Source: Ulva prolifera
Taxonomy: Eukaryota; Chlorophyta; Ulvophyceae; Ulvales; Ulvaceae
Direction of reading: 5' to 3'
Length of the DNA: 64,000 bases
Assembly (NCBI GenBank): GCA_023078555.1
Contig: CM041199.1
Span: 5,275,315-5,339,314, forward strand
Numbering within the stretch: the first letter of the stretch is position 1; each line of letters opens with the position of its first letter. Shown here in pieces: positions 43,530 through 53,500 of the stretch. Made by a program: the position numbers and the translations under genes. The notes under the pieces are model-generated. The model ran no database searches. It was not told the DNA's origin and saw nothing but the letters and a program-made list of their open reading frames with translations.

Positions 43530-45839
43530 ATGTCTGCACCAGAGAGCATTCTAGCCGCGGATTGGGACGTAGTTCACCAGTCCATTATAGACCCTAGTGA
43601 CGCGAACTTGTCCGTCGACCATCACATGTCCCAGATCCCAGGGATCTCGTCGTTTTCTCGCGAGGACATTGACTATGTTCGTCGAACAACCGGACAGATG
43701 CGCTGGTTGGGCACCGTCGTTGCCGAAGCAAGCAAATCCGTCTCGTCTAGCAGTTCTAGGAGTACACTGTTAGCCATGCAGAAAGACGCTAGAATGTTGC
43801 TTGTCAACGAGGAGCTTAGTGAAGAACTGTGGCCCTTCAAAACCTTAGAACCAAGGTCTTCGGCACGCACAATTGGTGCAACACTGTCACTCGGTGGCTC
43901 GGACACTTGCATGGTTGCATGGGGTCCAGGCCCGGGGCCGACTAGGAATTTGCTTAGCCCTCAGGGCATGTCATTGATGTGCTGGTTAGGCACAAAGTAT
44001 GCACAGCCACTCTTAGATTTTGTTTATGCTTTTGCCAAGGATGACAGAGCATTCAAAATGCCATTCCTATCCTGCCCAGCTCAGAACGATATGCTTGATA
44101 TGATCGGGGTGTCGAAGCGCGCCGCTACCCTACGCGCGTCGCCAGCTGTGAACAGTCCCGGCGCGGCAATCGTGCACTTAGCCAAGATAGCCGACACACA
44201 CCTGCAAGAGATTGTGTACGCCGTATTTCATGCATGCGAAAGTAGGTCGTTTTGTTTGGACTCAATCAAGCTCAAGATCCCATCAGTCAACGTATCAGAA
44301 ATGGTGAAGTCAGAAGCCATTCAATTCAGGGATTGCTCATCATCAGCTGTCACGCAGGTACAGTCAATCCTGCCTGATCTGTCCTCCTTGCCTGATGTCG
44401 AACCAAACTTCATAGACGATCGATCTGCGTCGTGGTTTCGTAGTGCCGAATACACGTTCAAGTCTGTCAAGTTTCCCGCGTTCTCGGGTCTACGAAGCGA
44501 CCAACTTTCGGAACTACGATGGCACAAGTACCAAAGTGACGCATTGCATGCACGCAAGCACTGCACTCATTTGTCCGAGCGACAAGTCATTCAACATCTC
44601 ATGTCGTCATTTGATCGCACGGAGCAGCATTTCACAGTCGCACAACACGCTGCAATGAGACCTCACTGTACTGTCCGCCAATGGCTAGAGACCATTCGTG
44701 ACTTTTACTTCACGAATGGACAATTCCGACATAACATTGAGCAGGCATGGCAGTCATACAACGTAGATGAGTCCGCTGATTTTAATGAATTGATACATCA
44801 TGTCACAGAGTACTACCGATTGATCTTTATTGATTACCCACATATGCCTGGTAGACAATCACGTATTGACTTCGCATGCATACTGTTCACAAAGCTGCAG
44901 CAACTCATGCAACCTCAAAGCACATCAGCCGTCAGCTCGACGCTCACGATGTTCTTACCGCTGTCACAACTGCTGGTTAAGTTTAACGACGAATTGAAAC
45001 CTGCAATGAATGAATCCACAGAAAAAGCAGACACGGTCGCTACTGCATTCATAGAATGGTCAGTGTCACAACTGTTGCAAGTCCGAGAATCCGCGAACAC
45101 GGTCAAACGTTTTAATTGTGTTGTTTCGGAAAACCGATTTGATTACGCACGGTTGAAATCGAACCGTAGACATACCCCGCCGGCCGGCAAACGGTTGCAA
45201 GCCGCGGCGGCGGCACTGCAACCCCCTAACAGGAACTCTAGTGTGCAGCCACCTCGTCAGCCTAAGGGACCCTCAGCATCTTCAGATAAGCCAGGTCATA
45301 TCCCTTTCTTGAAAGAGATGTGTCACACCGACAGCCTAGACAAGTTCAAGATTCGGTTCAACGAGTACCGTCAGCTTCCAGGCATCAGACGGTCGCCGGA
45401 TCTCATAACGGCGATCGAAAAGGAACTCGCGGGCGGCAGCACGGCAGTGCATGTTGCGTTGTCACGCGCAACAGGACCACTACCCCCCTCAGTCAAAGCA
45501 ACACCCCTCAGCGTATGTCAGGCAATGATGCGCATGACACATTTGCACCCCAAGAAGCAGTGCCCACTCTGCCCAAATGGCAAGGGTCTCAATCAGACGC
45601 ACCCCATGCATCCTATCAGCGAGTGCCCTACATTCAACGAACTTGTGCCTACAGCGAACCGCGAGGCGTTCTTTCAGGACGCGTTCAACCAGACGCGTCA
45701 GATGGTCCCCCTCGCATTGCCTAGCAGCTCGGGCACGCGACAGCAAGACGGCGCCAAACGCGACCGGTATGATCCCAACCGCAAGGGCTCTGACAAGTCC
45801 AAGCGGCCACGACATGACACCCAACAGCATATCCGCTGA
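43530..45839 (+). CDS. gag: Retrotransposon Gag polyprotein
   Basis: 769 residues from the ATG at 43530 to TGA at 45837-45839. The central part is helical (YRLIFIDYPHMPGRQSRIDF, VATAFIEWSVSQLLQVRES), as in capsid regions. The C-terminal quarter is basic and Pro/Ser-rich, with a cysteine/histidine cluster near residues 678-699 (CPLCPNGKG...HPMHPISECP) that looks like a variant zinc knuckle rather than the canonical CX2CX4HX4C. The tail is Lys/Arg-rich (RKGSDKSKRPRHD). Gag would form the particle and bind RNA. Gag and Pol are in the same reading frame with only the TGA between them. Confidence 0.85.
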   Translation: MSAPESILAADWDVVHQSIIDPSDANLSVDHHMSQIPGISSFSREDIDYVRRTTGQMRWLGTVVAEASKSVSSSSSRSTLLAMQKDARMLLVNEELSEELWPFKTLEPRSSARTIGATLSLGGSDTCMVAWGPGPGPTRNLLSPQGMSLMCWLGTKYAQPLLDFVYAFAKDDRAFKMPFLSCPAQNDMLDMIGVSKRAATLRASPAVNSPGAAIVHLAKIADTHLQEIVYAVFHACESRSFCLDSIKLKIPSVNVSEMVKSEAIQFRDCSSSAVTQVQSILPDLSSLPDVEPNFIDDRSASWFRSAEYTFKSVKFPAFSGLRSDQLSELRWHKYQSDALHARKHCTHLSERQVIQHLMSSFDRTEQHFTVAQHAAMRPHCTVRQWLETIRDFYFTNGQFRHNIEQAWQSYNVDESADFNELIHHVTEYYRLIFIDYPHMPGRQSRIDFACILFTKLQQLMQPQSTSAVSSTLTMFLPLSQLLVKFNDELKPAMNESTEKADTVATAFIEWSVSQLLQVRESANTVKRFNCVVSENRFDYARLKSNRRHTPPAGKRLQAAAAALQPPNRNSSVQPPRQPKGPSASSDKPGHIPFLKEMCHTDSLDKFKIRFNEYRQLPGIRRSPDLITAIEKELAGGSTAVHVALSRATGPLPPSVKATPLSVCQAMMRMTHLHPKKQCPLCPNGKGLNQTHPMHPISECPTFNELVPTANREAFFQDAFNQTRQMVPLALPSSSGTRQQDGAKRDRYDPNRKGSDKSKRPRHDTQQHIR

Positions 45840-45893
45840 GAAATCGGCAAGCCGTCCACGTCATGCCCACAGTGGGCGGTAGAGCCACATGTC

Positions 45894-48800
45894 TTGGCGG
45901 AATCAGCACGACCACTTGCTTGTATACACTTTGATTCCCAACTCAAGTCAGGCAGCGACTCCTTGTTTGACATGCATAAGCTCACAGGGAACATCACGAT
46001 TACGTTACCATGTACTGAAGATGCACATGTAGCACTGCGGCATGTGCATACAATTGACATGAACTCACATAAGATCACATTAGTCATCCCTGCACGCGTG
46101 TTTGAATCAAACGCATACACACCATATTTGCGCCGGCACACCATGCCCACAGTGGACGAAGCATGTAACATCTTGCAATACACAGCCGGTGCTGCAGTCC
46201 CAGGGAAACAAAAGTACCATATATGCACTCTGGTCACCAATCAAAAAGCATCCATACTGCCTTCTCATAAAGCTGCAGTGGCATACAAATCTGCAGAGTT
46301 CATGGATTTAATATGCACTATGCCTGCTCGCATAAATGGTCACATGTGCAAGGCGTTGGTTGACACAGCCGCAAACCACAGCATGATCACCTCTGCGTTC
46401 TTGTCACGACACTCAATTGCGTTCACATCAACACACACCACCACAATGGGGGTATCAGCATCAGAAGCAGCGTGTCTTGGTTTCATCAAATTGCCAACCA
46501 GAGTAGGAAGACATGTCATAGAGGTCAAGTTCACAGTTGTTGAATCACTACCAACTGCAAGCACAGAGCACCATCCAAACGAAGCACTGTTTGCCCTAGA
46601 TGTCATATCCACTGTCAACATGCAAGTTAATTTCCAGAGTCCACGCATTATCATCACAGTTCCGAATCCCAAGCAGATATGCAAACGGAAAGGGAAGCTG
46701 TGGTGGCATGTGATACATCGAAATCACACCAAGGTCACATCTGAGACAAGTGACCTGGATGATTTCTCAATGACACAGAGAGAAATTAAATCACTCACAA
46801 AGAAAGCACGAAAAGGCACACAACCGCTATACATAGCTCACATCAAGCCCACAGTGGAAAACACAAATATGTGCTGTGCTAATAAAAAGGGTTACCTATC
46901 AGAACAAAATGCGCCTACACATCAGCCACAGAGCATACATAACATCCCTCAAGTTGTGCAAGACGTCATCACTAAGCACAAGGCCCCAGGTGGCACATTA
47001 GGACCAGCTCCGCCGAACACGAGTGCATCTGGTTTTGAGATGGACATTGACTTACTGCCAGGTGCCCGACCTAGAGCAGCACGACAGTATCGCCTCACAC
47101 CTAGGGAACAACTCGAATTAGAGAAACAATTACAACACTTAATCACAATGGGGTGGGTAGTTCCATCCGTTTCACCATGGGCATCTTGTGTGTTGTTTGC
47201 ACCAAAGCCGGGAGGCAAACTCAGACTCTGCATTGATTATAGATATCTCAACGAAAACACAGTCAAGAACACCTACCCATTGCCACGAATTGACGATCTG
47301 CTGGACAAACTATGTGGGCACAAGTATTTCTCAGCATTAGACCTACAGTCCGGATATCATCAGATCAAGTTATCAGAATCCGCGGGTCCGAAGACTGCTT
47401 TTCGCACGCCCGACGGTCTGTACCAGTGGACAGTTATGCCATTCGGTCTGACCAATGCACCATCTGTATTTCAACAGGCAGTCAATGTAGTACTGAAAGG
47501 TCTCATAGGTCACATTTGCTTAGCATATCTCGATGACATCATTGTATTGGCACGATCTGAAGAGCAGCATGCGAAAAATTTAGATATTGTTCTCACCCGA
47601 CTCAAGGAACATAATTTCTTTTGCAACACAGACAAGTGTCAATTTGCTCTGCAAGAAATTAAGTATCTTGGCCATATCGTCACAGCTGATACTGTCAAGC
47701 CGGATCCATACAAAGTGGAGGTTCTGCAGAATTGGCCCATATCAGATCTACAAAAATCACCTAACCACATCAGATCATTCTTAGGGCTGGCAGGATATTT
47801 CAGGAGATTCATTCCGAAGTTTCCGACATTAGCTGGCCCATTATTGCAACGTGTGAACACAAAGGAACAACTGCCTTGGACTGTACAATGCAATGAATCA
47901 TTCAACAACATCAAGCAAGCACTGGTCAACGCCACATTCATGCGCCACCCTGATAATGACAAATCATATCACATCTACACAGATGCATCCGATTACGCAT
48001 ACGGCGCTGTACTGACACAGGAACATGAGGGCAGTTTAGCTCCCATTGCATGGATAGGGCGCAAATTGAACAAATCAGAAGAAAATTATTACACGCTCGA
48101 AAAAGAGTTAGGAGCAATTGTGTTTGCATATCGACAATGGCGCTGTTACTTGGAAAACAACCAACCTGTGTTCATCCACTCAGATCACAACCCCCTGAGA
48201 TTTTTACAGACACAGAAGAAGCTAACCGGCAAGCATGCTAGGTGGCTCGAATCACTATCACGCATTGATTGGAGGATCACTTACATTCCGGGCGATGCTA
48301 ATTATGTAGCCGATGCACTCAGCAGAGCTACACACCTACCTAATACAGAGGTCACACTACACGACGGAGACACACTGTCAGCAGAAACCCCTAGAGCTCA
48401 CCAGCCCTACCAGGCATTAGCATTAACAAACCTTTTAGTCCGCAGGCCAATCTCACCGGTGGATTTTCCCCCCCTCCAATCATCACAGGCACCATCAAGT
48501 GGTCCCACCCAGGCCACCTGCCCACCGGGTCCCCCTCCGGGATTGCCGTGTGCCGTGTCAGCGGCCAATATCAGTTCACCTTCGGCCGGACACATTCAGC
48601 CGATCCAGCTGATGGCCGCAGCGTCACGGATCTCGTCAAACGTCAGCGGACCGCCAAATGGCGCACCGCCACCTCAGACCCCAGCACCACAGCGACCGGC
48701 CATTTTCAGCAGCTCCAGCAGCCTTCACCGGACAGAGCATCTGCTGCCGGATCCCCAGGAGCAGCAGTTACCACCGCCCCCATTCCTGCCGCCACCAGGC

Positions 48801-50750
48801 CTGCATCAGAGACCCGCGAACTCGGCGGATCAGCAGATCCAAAGCAGCGAGAAGTCAGCGCAGCCCTCCGAGGAGACGGCCCAGCCCCCTGAACAGCAGG
48901 ATCTGGTGTTGGATCAGACTTCCTTCGAAGAGATCGGTACGCAATTACAATCACAACATGATGCACATTTGTCACTAGATACTGCCTTGGATGACTTTTG
49001 GGATAGGATGCGCATAGGGTACTCACACGACGAAATGTTCAAAAATCCGTCTCCTAAGTATAGATACGATAAACATTTACAAGCATATTTTTTGGACCAT
49101 AAACTAGTGGTGCCTGACCATGATAACCTCAGAAAACAAATACTGCTGTGGCATCATGTACACCCCTGGCATGCTCACATGGGCATCAAGCGCACACAGG
49201 CACTCATCATGGACACATTTCACTGGCCTGACATAAGTACTGACATTGAACATTTCGTCAAGCAATGCCATTCATGTCAGTTAATGAAGTCACCAGGGTG
49301 TTCTGACAGCACATTGTCACCTTTACCTGTGCCAACTGCATGCTGGAGAGTAGTAAGTTTAGACATGATCACTCAACTGCCACGCACACAATCAGGGTTT
49401 GACTGCATTGTCGTCTTTGTAGACCAGTTCTCAAAGATGGTAAGACTCATCCCAACCGATAGCACATTAGACGGACCCGGCTTTGCCAAGCTATTCTTCA
49501 TGCACATATATCCACATTATGGCCTACCACTAGGCATATGCAGTGATAGGGGCGTCCAGTGGAACAACAAATTTTTCAAAAGCATTTGTGATCACATGGG
49601 CATCAATCTAAAACTGACATTTTCATACCACCCACGGGCAAATGGACAGGTAGAGCGCCTCAACCGTGTGATTGAGGAGGCCCTCCGCCATTTTGTCAGC
49701 CCAGCTCATGATGACTGGGACACATTCTTGCCACATGTTGAATTCAGCATCAACAGTGGTAAGAACGCTAGCACAGGGTGTACTCCCTTCCAACTTAACC
49801 GCATTACCCCACCATTGTCCCCAACAGCAATTGCATTTAATTTGCCGGAATCACACCGACTGCACACATCTGTACTACATCGCATGTATTATCACTTAGC
49901 CAAACAAGCATTGTGTGAGGCAAAACAAAGCATGTGGGCTGGTGCCATCAAAACATCTAGTGAATTTACTGTGGGGAAACCTGTCCTGCTGTCTCTGTCC
50001 AAGGTCGCACTACACCACCCATCACTGCGCCGCAAGTTCACAGCACGCTGGATTGGTCCGTGTCAGATACTCGAACTGGTCGGCTCCCGCGCCGCAAGGA
50101 TCCAACTTCCGGAAACATTACAAGCATTGCGAATGCATGATGTTTTTCATTTTTCGTGCCTCAAGCCGTATAAAGAAGCATATTATCATGAGTGCACGAC
50201 TGTACCAGACCACACGGCACACACTGATTCTGAAGCAGTGTTTGAGGTAGAAGCGATATTAGATTACCGCCGCACCCACTGCCCTGCGTCACAATCTTCT
50301 GTCACAGGCCCCACACGAAGCCCACACTTCCTCGTTCGATGGAAGGGTTATTCATCACAACATGACTTGTGGTTACCACCGAGTGAGCTTAACAGTTGCC
50401 TAGAAAAAGTAGCCGATTATCTGTTCCAGAACGCATCCACGGCACAACGTGATATCATCATAGATCAATTCCCGAAAACATCACGACTTAAGCTCACACA
50501 CCTGTTACAACGGGCACAACGCACCAGGAGCAATCATCCTGCTGCGCCAACCACCATGTCACGGCCGCCACGGCTCAAAACCCGGACCCGCCGACAGTCA
50601 AAGAGGCTGAACACAAGCCCCACACATAAGGCAGCAGTCAGCAGTTTGCGATATTGCAACTGCTGCTCTAGTTTGATTCATTGTGCTGCACCCCGCAGAG
50701 TCGTTAAGGAGACGTCCGGACACGATGCCTGCATTACAGGGGAATCTTAG
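45894..50750 (+). CDS. pol: Retrotransposon Pol polyprotein (PR-RT-RH-IN-chromodomain)
   Basis: The open frame extends without a stop from just after the Gag TGA (45840) to 50750; 45894 is only the first near-start codon (TTG). Counting from 45894: aspartic protease motif ALVDTAANHS near 157; RT with LRLCIDYRYLNENT, FSALDLQSGYHQI, VMPFGLTNAPSVFQQ and catalytic YLDD at 545-548; RNase H with YTDASDYAYGAVL near 695 and IPGDANYVADALSRA; a long Pro/Gln-rich linker at about 830-1010; integrase zinc-binding region HHVHPWHAHMG...CHSCQ, catalytic core with SLDMITQLP, CSDRGVQWNN and NGQVERLNRVIEEA; and a C-terminal chromodomain at about 1450-1515 (HFLVRWKGYSSQHDLWLPPSEL). Chromodomains direct insertion to particular chromatin in related elements. 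No ATG precedes the protease, so translation presumably depends on Gag. Confidence 0.95.
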   Translation: MAESARPLACIHFDSQLKSGSDSLFDMHKLTGNITITLPCTEDAHVALRHVHTIDMNSHKITLVIPARVFESNAYTPYLRRHTMPTVDEACNILQYTAGAAVPGKQKYHICTLVTNQKASILPSHKAAVAYKSAEFMDLICTMPARINGHMCKALVDTAANHSMITSAFLSRHSIAFTSTHTTTMGVSASEAACLGFIKLPTRVGRHVIEVKFTVVESLPTASTEHHPNEALFALDVISTVNMQVNFQSPRIIITVPNPKQICKRKGKLWWHVIHRNHTKVTSETSDLDDFSMTQREIKSLTKKARKGTQPLYIAHIKPTVENTNMCCANKKGYLSEQNAPTHQPQSIHNIPQVVQDVITKHKAPGGTLGPAPPNTSASGFEMDIDLLPGARPRAARQYRLTPREQLELEKQLQHLITMGWVVPSVSPWASCVLFAPKPGGKLRLCIDYRYLNENTVKNTYPLPRIDDLLDKLCGHKYFSALDLQSGYHQIKLSESAGPKTAFRTPDGLYQWTVMPFGLTNAPSVFQQAVNVVLKGLIGHICLAYLDDIIVLARSEEQHAKNLDIVLTRLKEHNFFCNTDKCQFALQEIKYLGHIVTADTVKPDPYKVEVLQNWPISDLQKSPNHIRSFLGLAGYFRRFIPKFPTLAGPLLQRVNTKEQLPWTVQCNESFNNIKQALVNATFMRHPDNDKSYHIYTDASDYAYGAVLTQEHEGSLAPIAWIGRKLNKSEENYYTLEKELGAIVFAYRQWRCYLENNQPVFIHSDHNPLRFLQTQKKLTGKHARWLESLSRIDWRITYIPGDANYVADALSRATHLPNTEVTLHDGDTLSAETPRAHQPYQALALTNLLVRRPISPVDFPPLQSSQAPSSGPTQATCPPGPPPGLPCAVSAANISSPSAGHIQPIQLMAAASRISSNVSGPPNGAPPPQTPAPQRPAIFSSSSSLHRTEHLLPDPQEQQLPPPPFLPPPGLHQRPANSADQQIQSSEKSAQPSEETAQPPEQQDLVLDQTSFEEIGTQLQSQHDAHLSLDTALDDFWDRMRIGYSHDEMFKNPSPKYRYDKHLQAYFLDHKLVVPDHDNLRKQILLWHHVHPWHAHMGIKRTQALIMDTFHWPDISTDIEHFVKQCHSCQLMKSPGCSDSTLSPLPVPTACWRVVSLDMITQLPRTQSGFDCIVVFVDQFSKMVRLIPTDSTLDGPGFAKLFFMHIYPHYGLPLGICSDRGVQWNNKFFKSICDHMGINLKLTFSYHPRANGQVERLNRVIEEALRHFVSPAHDDWDTFLPHVEFSINSGKNASTGCTPFQLNRITPPLSPTAIAFNLPESHRLHTSVLHRMYYHLAKQALCEAKQSMWAGAIKTSSEFTVGKPVLLSLSKVALHHPSLRRKFTARWIGPCQILELVGSRAARIQLPETLQALRMHDVFHFSCLKPYKEAYYHECTTVPDHTAHTDSEAVFEVEAILDYRRTHCPASQSSVTGPTRSPHFLVRWKGYSSQHDLWLPPSELNSCLEKVADYLFQNASTAQRDIIIDQFPKTSRLKLTHLLQRAQRTRSNHPAAPTTMSRPPRLKTRTRRQSKRLNTSPTHKAAVSSLRYCNCCSSLIHCAAPRRVVKETSGHDACITGES

Positions 50751-51697
50751 TGGTCGATAGGAGTCGGGGATGACGCAGGGTGACATCGACCTTGCCCTGC
50801 CCGCTCCGCCAGACATATTGTTTGGTCCCAGGTGGATTCATACCAACACCTAATCTATTGATATCCAGGCACTTGTTGGATATTCAGGCCTACTCCTCAC
50901 GCGTTCGTCCCGCGAGGCCGCAACTGGTTTTTAAATTTTTTTATTGCCCGTTGCATGGCTCATAATGTCACCCATTCAGGCGCAGGGTGATACGCCACAT
51001 CATGAGGTTGCGCAGTTATATCCCTTGTGCACAACGATGCATGGATTCTGTCAATTCTGACTACGTCATTATTATGCAGTATCATCCCTCCCGTCTTTCG
51101 AAGATGGTCAGCACTCAGGCGACACCAGGCCTATCCACCTGTTGGCACAAGTCAAGAAGTTACTACAAGACATTGGGCAGATGCCAATGTTCGGTGTCAG
51201 CATCAATGCCTTCAGAGAGCAGCTGGCACTGCTAATCGAAGCTGACGAAGCAGTCACCGCAGCATCTAATCGCCGCGCTCTCATGTTCACAAATTTCACC
51301 AATTGGGCTCTGTCCAGCAGGGGCAGAGTCATAGGTACATATATGGATGACCTAATCTGTGAGTTTTATCAATCATAACCTTCTTTATTATCATGATCAG
51401 ATTCCTTCTCTTTCTTTCTTCTTTTTAGCCTCATTGCAGGGCAATCGCGGCCTGGCACCTGTTACAAGGCCCAGAGTCGCCCCCACCATGTGGGCCATCC
51501 AAGAGTCAGTGTCACGCACATCAGCTTGCTTGAACACTCTGACCACATATCTGCCTTACACCTGCATATGCCTTCACCTGCATATGCTGATTGCGATATT
51601 CACAAGAGCAAGGGTATGATGCATGACTGCATTAGGTCCACCTGTCCTTTCACCAGCCTTTGCATTTTTGGTCGCTCGCCGGCATCGCTCCTCTGTT
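50751..51697 (+). other. Spacer between pol and 3' LTR with a small ORF
   Basis: Contains an open frame of 78 codons, 51142-51378, on the plus strand (first codon TTG). It is helical, with VKKLLQDIGQMPMFGV, FREQLALLIEADEAVTAASN and MDDLICEFYQS. No family was recognised and no ATG lies at its start; a candidate acceptor precedes it near 51110. It may be an accessory frame of the element or chance. Confidence 0.35.
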
Positions 51698-51708
51698 AAG
51701 GGGGGAGG
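51698..51708 (+). other. Polypurine tract
   Basis: AAGGGGGGAGG directly abuts the 3' LTR, the expected place and composition for the plus-strand primer. Confidence 0.92.
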
Positions 51709-52775
51709 TGTTGTGAGATGTTCATCTCACCTCCGGCGCAGGCTGGTAGATGCGCACATGCATAATGACCTCCAGGTGCTTCCAAGCACGTACATGACCG
51801 AATAAGATAAAACGGTCCGGATATTGCATCATCACATAGTCATCAGATTATAATCATTTGTCATTTCGCGTTGTCGAATACCCGGACAGCGATACATTAT
51901 TTGGCCTTTCAACATCATGGGCCTCAGTCGCGCACTGCTCACCATGTGGCTACGAGGGCGTCGCGCACCAGTCATATCACTCTTCACTAACATCTTCATA
52001 TATCTCATTATTAAGCACTGATATCATCGTGCATTTAGACGTGCGCACGAACACAACTTAAGATCACATCAAACGACACAGCATATCAATAGTTAGCTAC
52101 GTCATGATCGTGCACTGGTCATGGGACATGCATGATGACACATTCATAGTCACACGTCATCAGTCATACTCAGCATGCACATGGTCAACTGTGCACAGGC
52201 CATTCGGAGGCGCTAAGTCACCTATGCCCCGAACCCGCTACGCGGTGGCCACGCTAGAGTACTACACGAAATTGTTATAAAGTCACATTTGGGGTTAAAC
52301 TCCGACATGCACGTTATACTCCGAGACGCGCTGTTATCGCACCGGAAGCTACATGCATATGTCAGTGAGCACAATCATACTCGTCACATCATAACGCTGG
52401 CACCGAGTCCGGTGTCCATTGCTTGTCAGCCAATCATATTAGATATCCCGCGATTATTAGGGATTCCATTCAGTGTGCTCCACTTTTGTGTAGCACTTTA
52501 GCGTGGCCAGCCTTAGCAGGGGTGTCCTGGGTGCATTCCAAACGGTATTTATACCGTGCACTTGCTGGGATTCGTCCTTCTGTTTTCAGAGTTCGAATTG
52601 GGGAACCTATTTCCACTCTGTCGTAACACATTTCTGTCTGACACCCATTTTGTTGACCCTGTCTTACTCCATAGTTGATTACAGTCTCCGCACTGCAACG
52701 TAAGGCCCTCTTCATCCACGCCAAGTCATATACAGGTGCTCGTCAGCGCCCCGGAGGCTTCTACCTCTCTCGACA
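51709..52775 (+). repeat. 3' LTR
   Basis: 1067 bases at an exact offset of 9303 from the 5' LTR. Begins TGTTGTGAG, ends CGACA and is followed by the right target-site duplication. Confidence 0.95.
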
Positions 52776-52780
52776 CATGA
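52776..52780 (+). repeat. Target-site duplication CATGA, right copy
   Basis: Identical to 42401-42405. Confidence 0.93.
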
Positions 52781-53199
52781 ACAATCAAGATTGTTCTCGG
52801 TGACCCGGCCCAACAGTACAACACTGCTGACGACGACCGGCGCTCTCGCGCACACCCTATAATGCAAGCATCACCGTGCGGGTGGAGCATGGCGGCGTCG
52901 TCCGGCCGAGCACACATGAATCAGCTGGATATCCTGCAGCAGTATCGGCCTGCTTGTGGTGAAACCAGGAGTTTCAGGAGAATCATAAGCATGGCTCAAT
53001 AGGAGACTGCTGTGTGAGAGAGCTAGAAGCTAGCATATCAAGAGGTGGTTGTACGCATGGTTGCTGTACACGTGCTCGACGCGATCCCTGAGATAAAGGG
53101 ACTCAGAAAGCGGGAGCGTTTGTTGTTTTGCACATAGGTAGACATTATGTGTCTGTGTGCTTGTTTGCATATAAGCCTTGTGTTGACTCCAGTAGGACA

Positions 53200-53441
53200 T
53201 CTTGTCTATTGGAGTTAAACACAGGTATGGTGTCCTCTAGCTGACATGCATGGATATGTGGTTGGTTTGTGCTTGTGGACACATAGTCTGCTGAGTTGGT
53301 ATAACTCAACATGTTGAATGCAGGCTGCATGAATCTGTGAGCACTCTAGAGGGAGACACTCACAGCAGCTGTGTTCTTTCACAGGTATACTTCTACTTAG
53401 TGTATACCTCTGTAATCTTGTCTATTGGAGTTAAACACAGG
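53200..53441 (+). repeat. Direct repeat, 26 bp, 216-bp spacing
   Basis: TCTTGTCTATTGGAGTTAAA (and the following CACAGG) at 53200-53225 recurs at 53416-53441. The second copy runs directly into the second unit of the 63-bp repeat. Confidence 0.9.
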
Positions 53442-53500
53442 CTGCATGAATCTGTGAGCACTCTAGAGGGAGACACTCACAGCAGCTGTGTTCTTTCACA
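53321..53500 (+). repeat. Direct repeat, 63 bp, 117-bp spacing
   Basis: 53321-53383 and 53438-53500 are identical, starting CAGGCTGCATGAATCTGTGA and ending GTGTTCTTTCACA. Confidence 0.93.

Larger units (their letters stand above)
42406..52775 (+). mobile_element. Ty3/gypsy chromovirus-type LTR retrotransposon, apparently full length
   Basis: A 10,370-base element with LTRs at 42406-43472 and 51709-52775 (each 1067 bases, beginning TG and ending CA), flanked by the 5-bp duplication CATGA. Between them lie gag (43530-45839) and pol (45894-50750), then a 958-base spacer and a polypurine tract. The gene order protease, RT, RNase H, integrase, chromodomain defines the chromovirus branch of Ty3/gypsy elements. 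The element has visibly lower GC and different codon choice from host genes. LTRs that look identical and long open frames point to a recent insertion. Confidence 0.96.
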
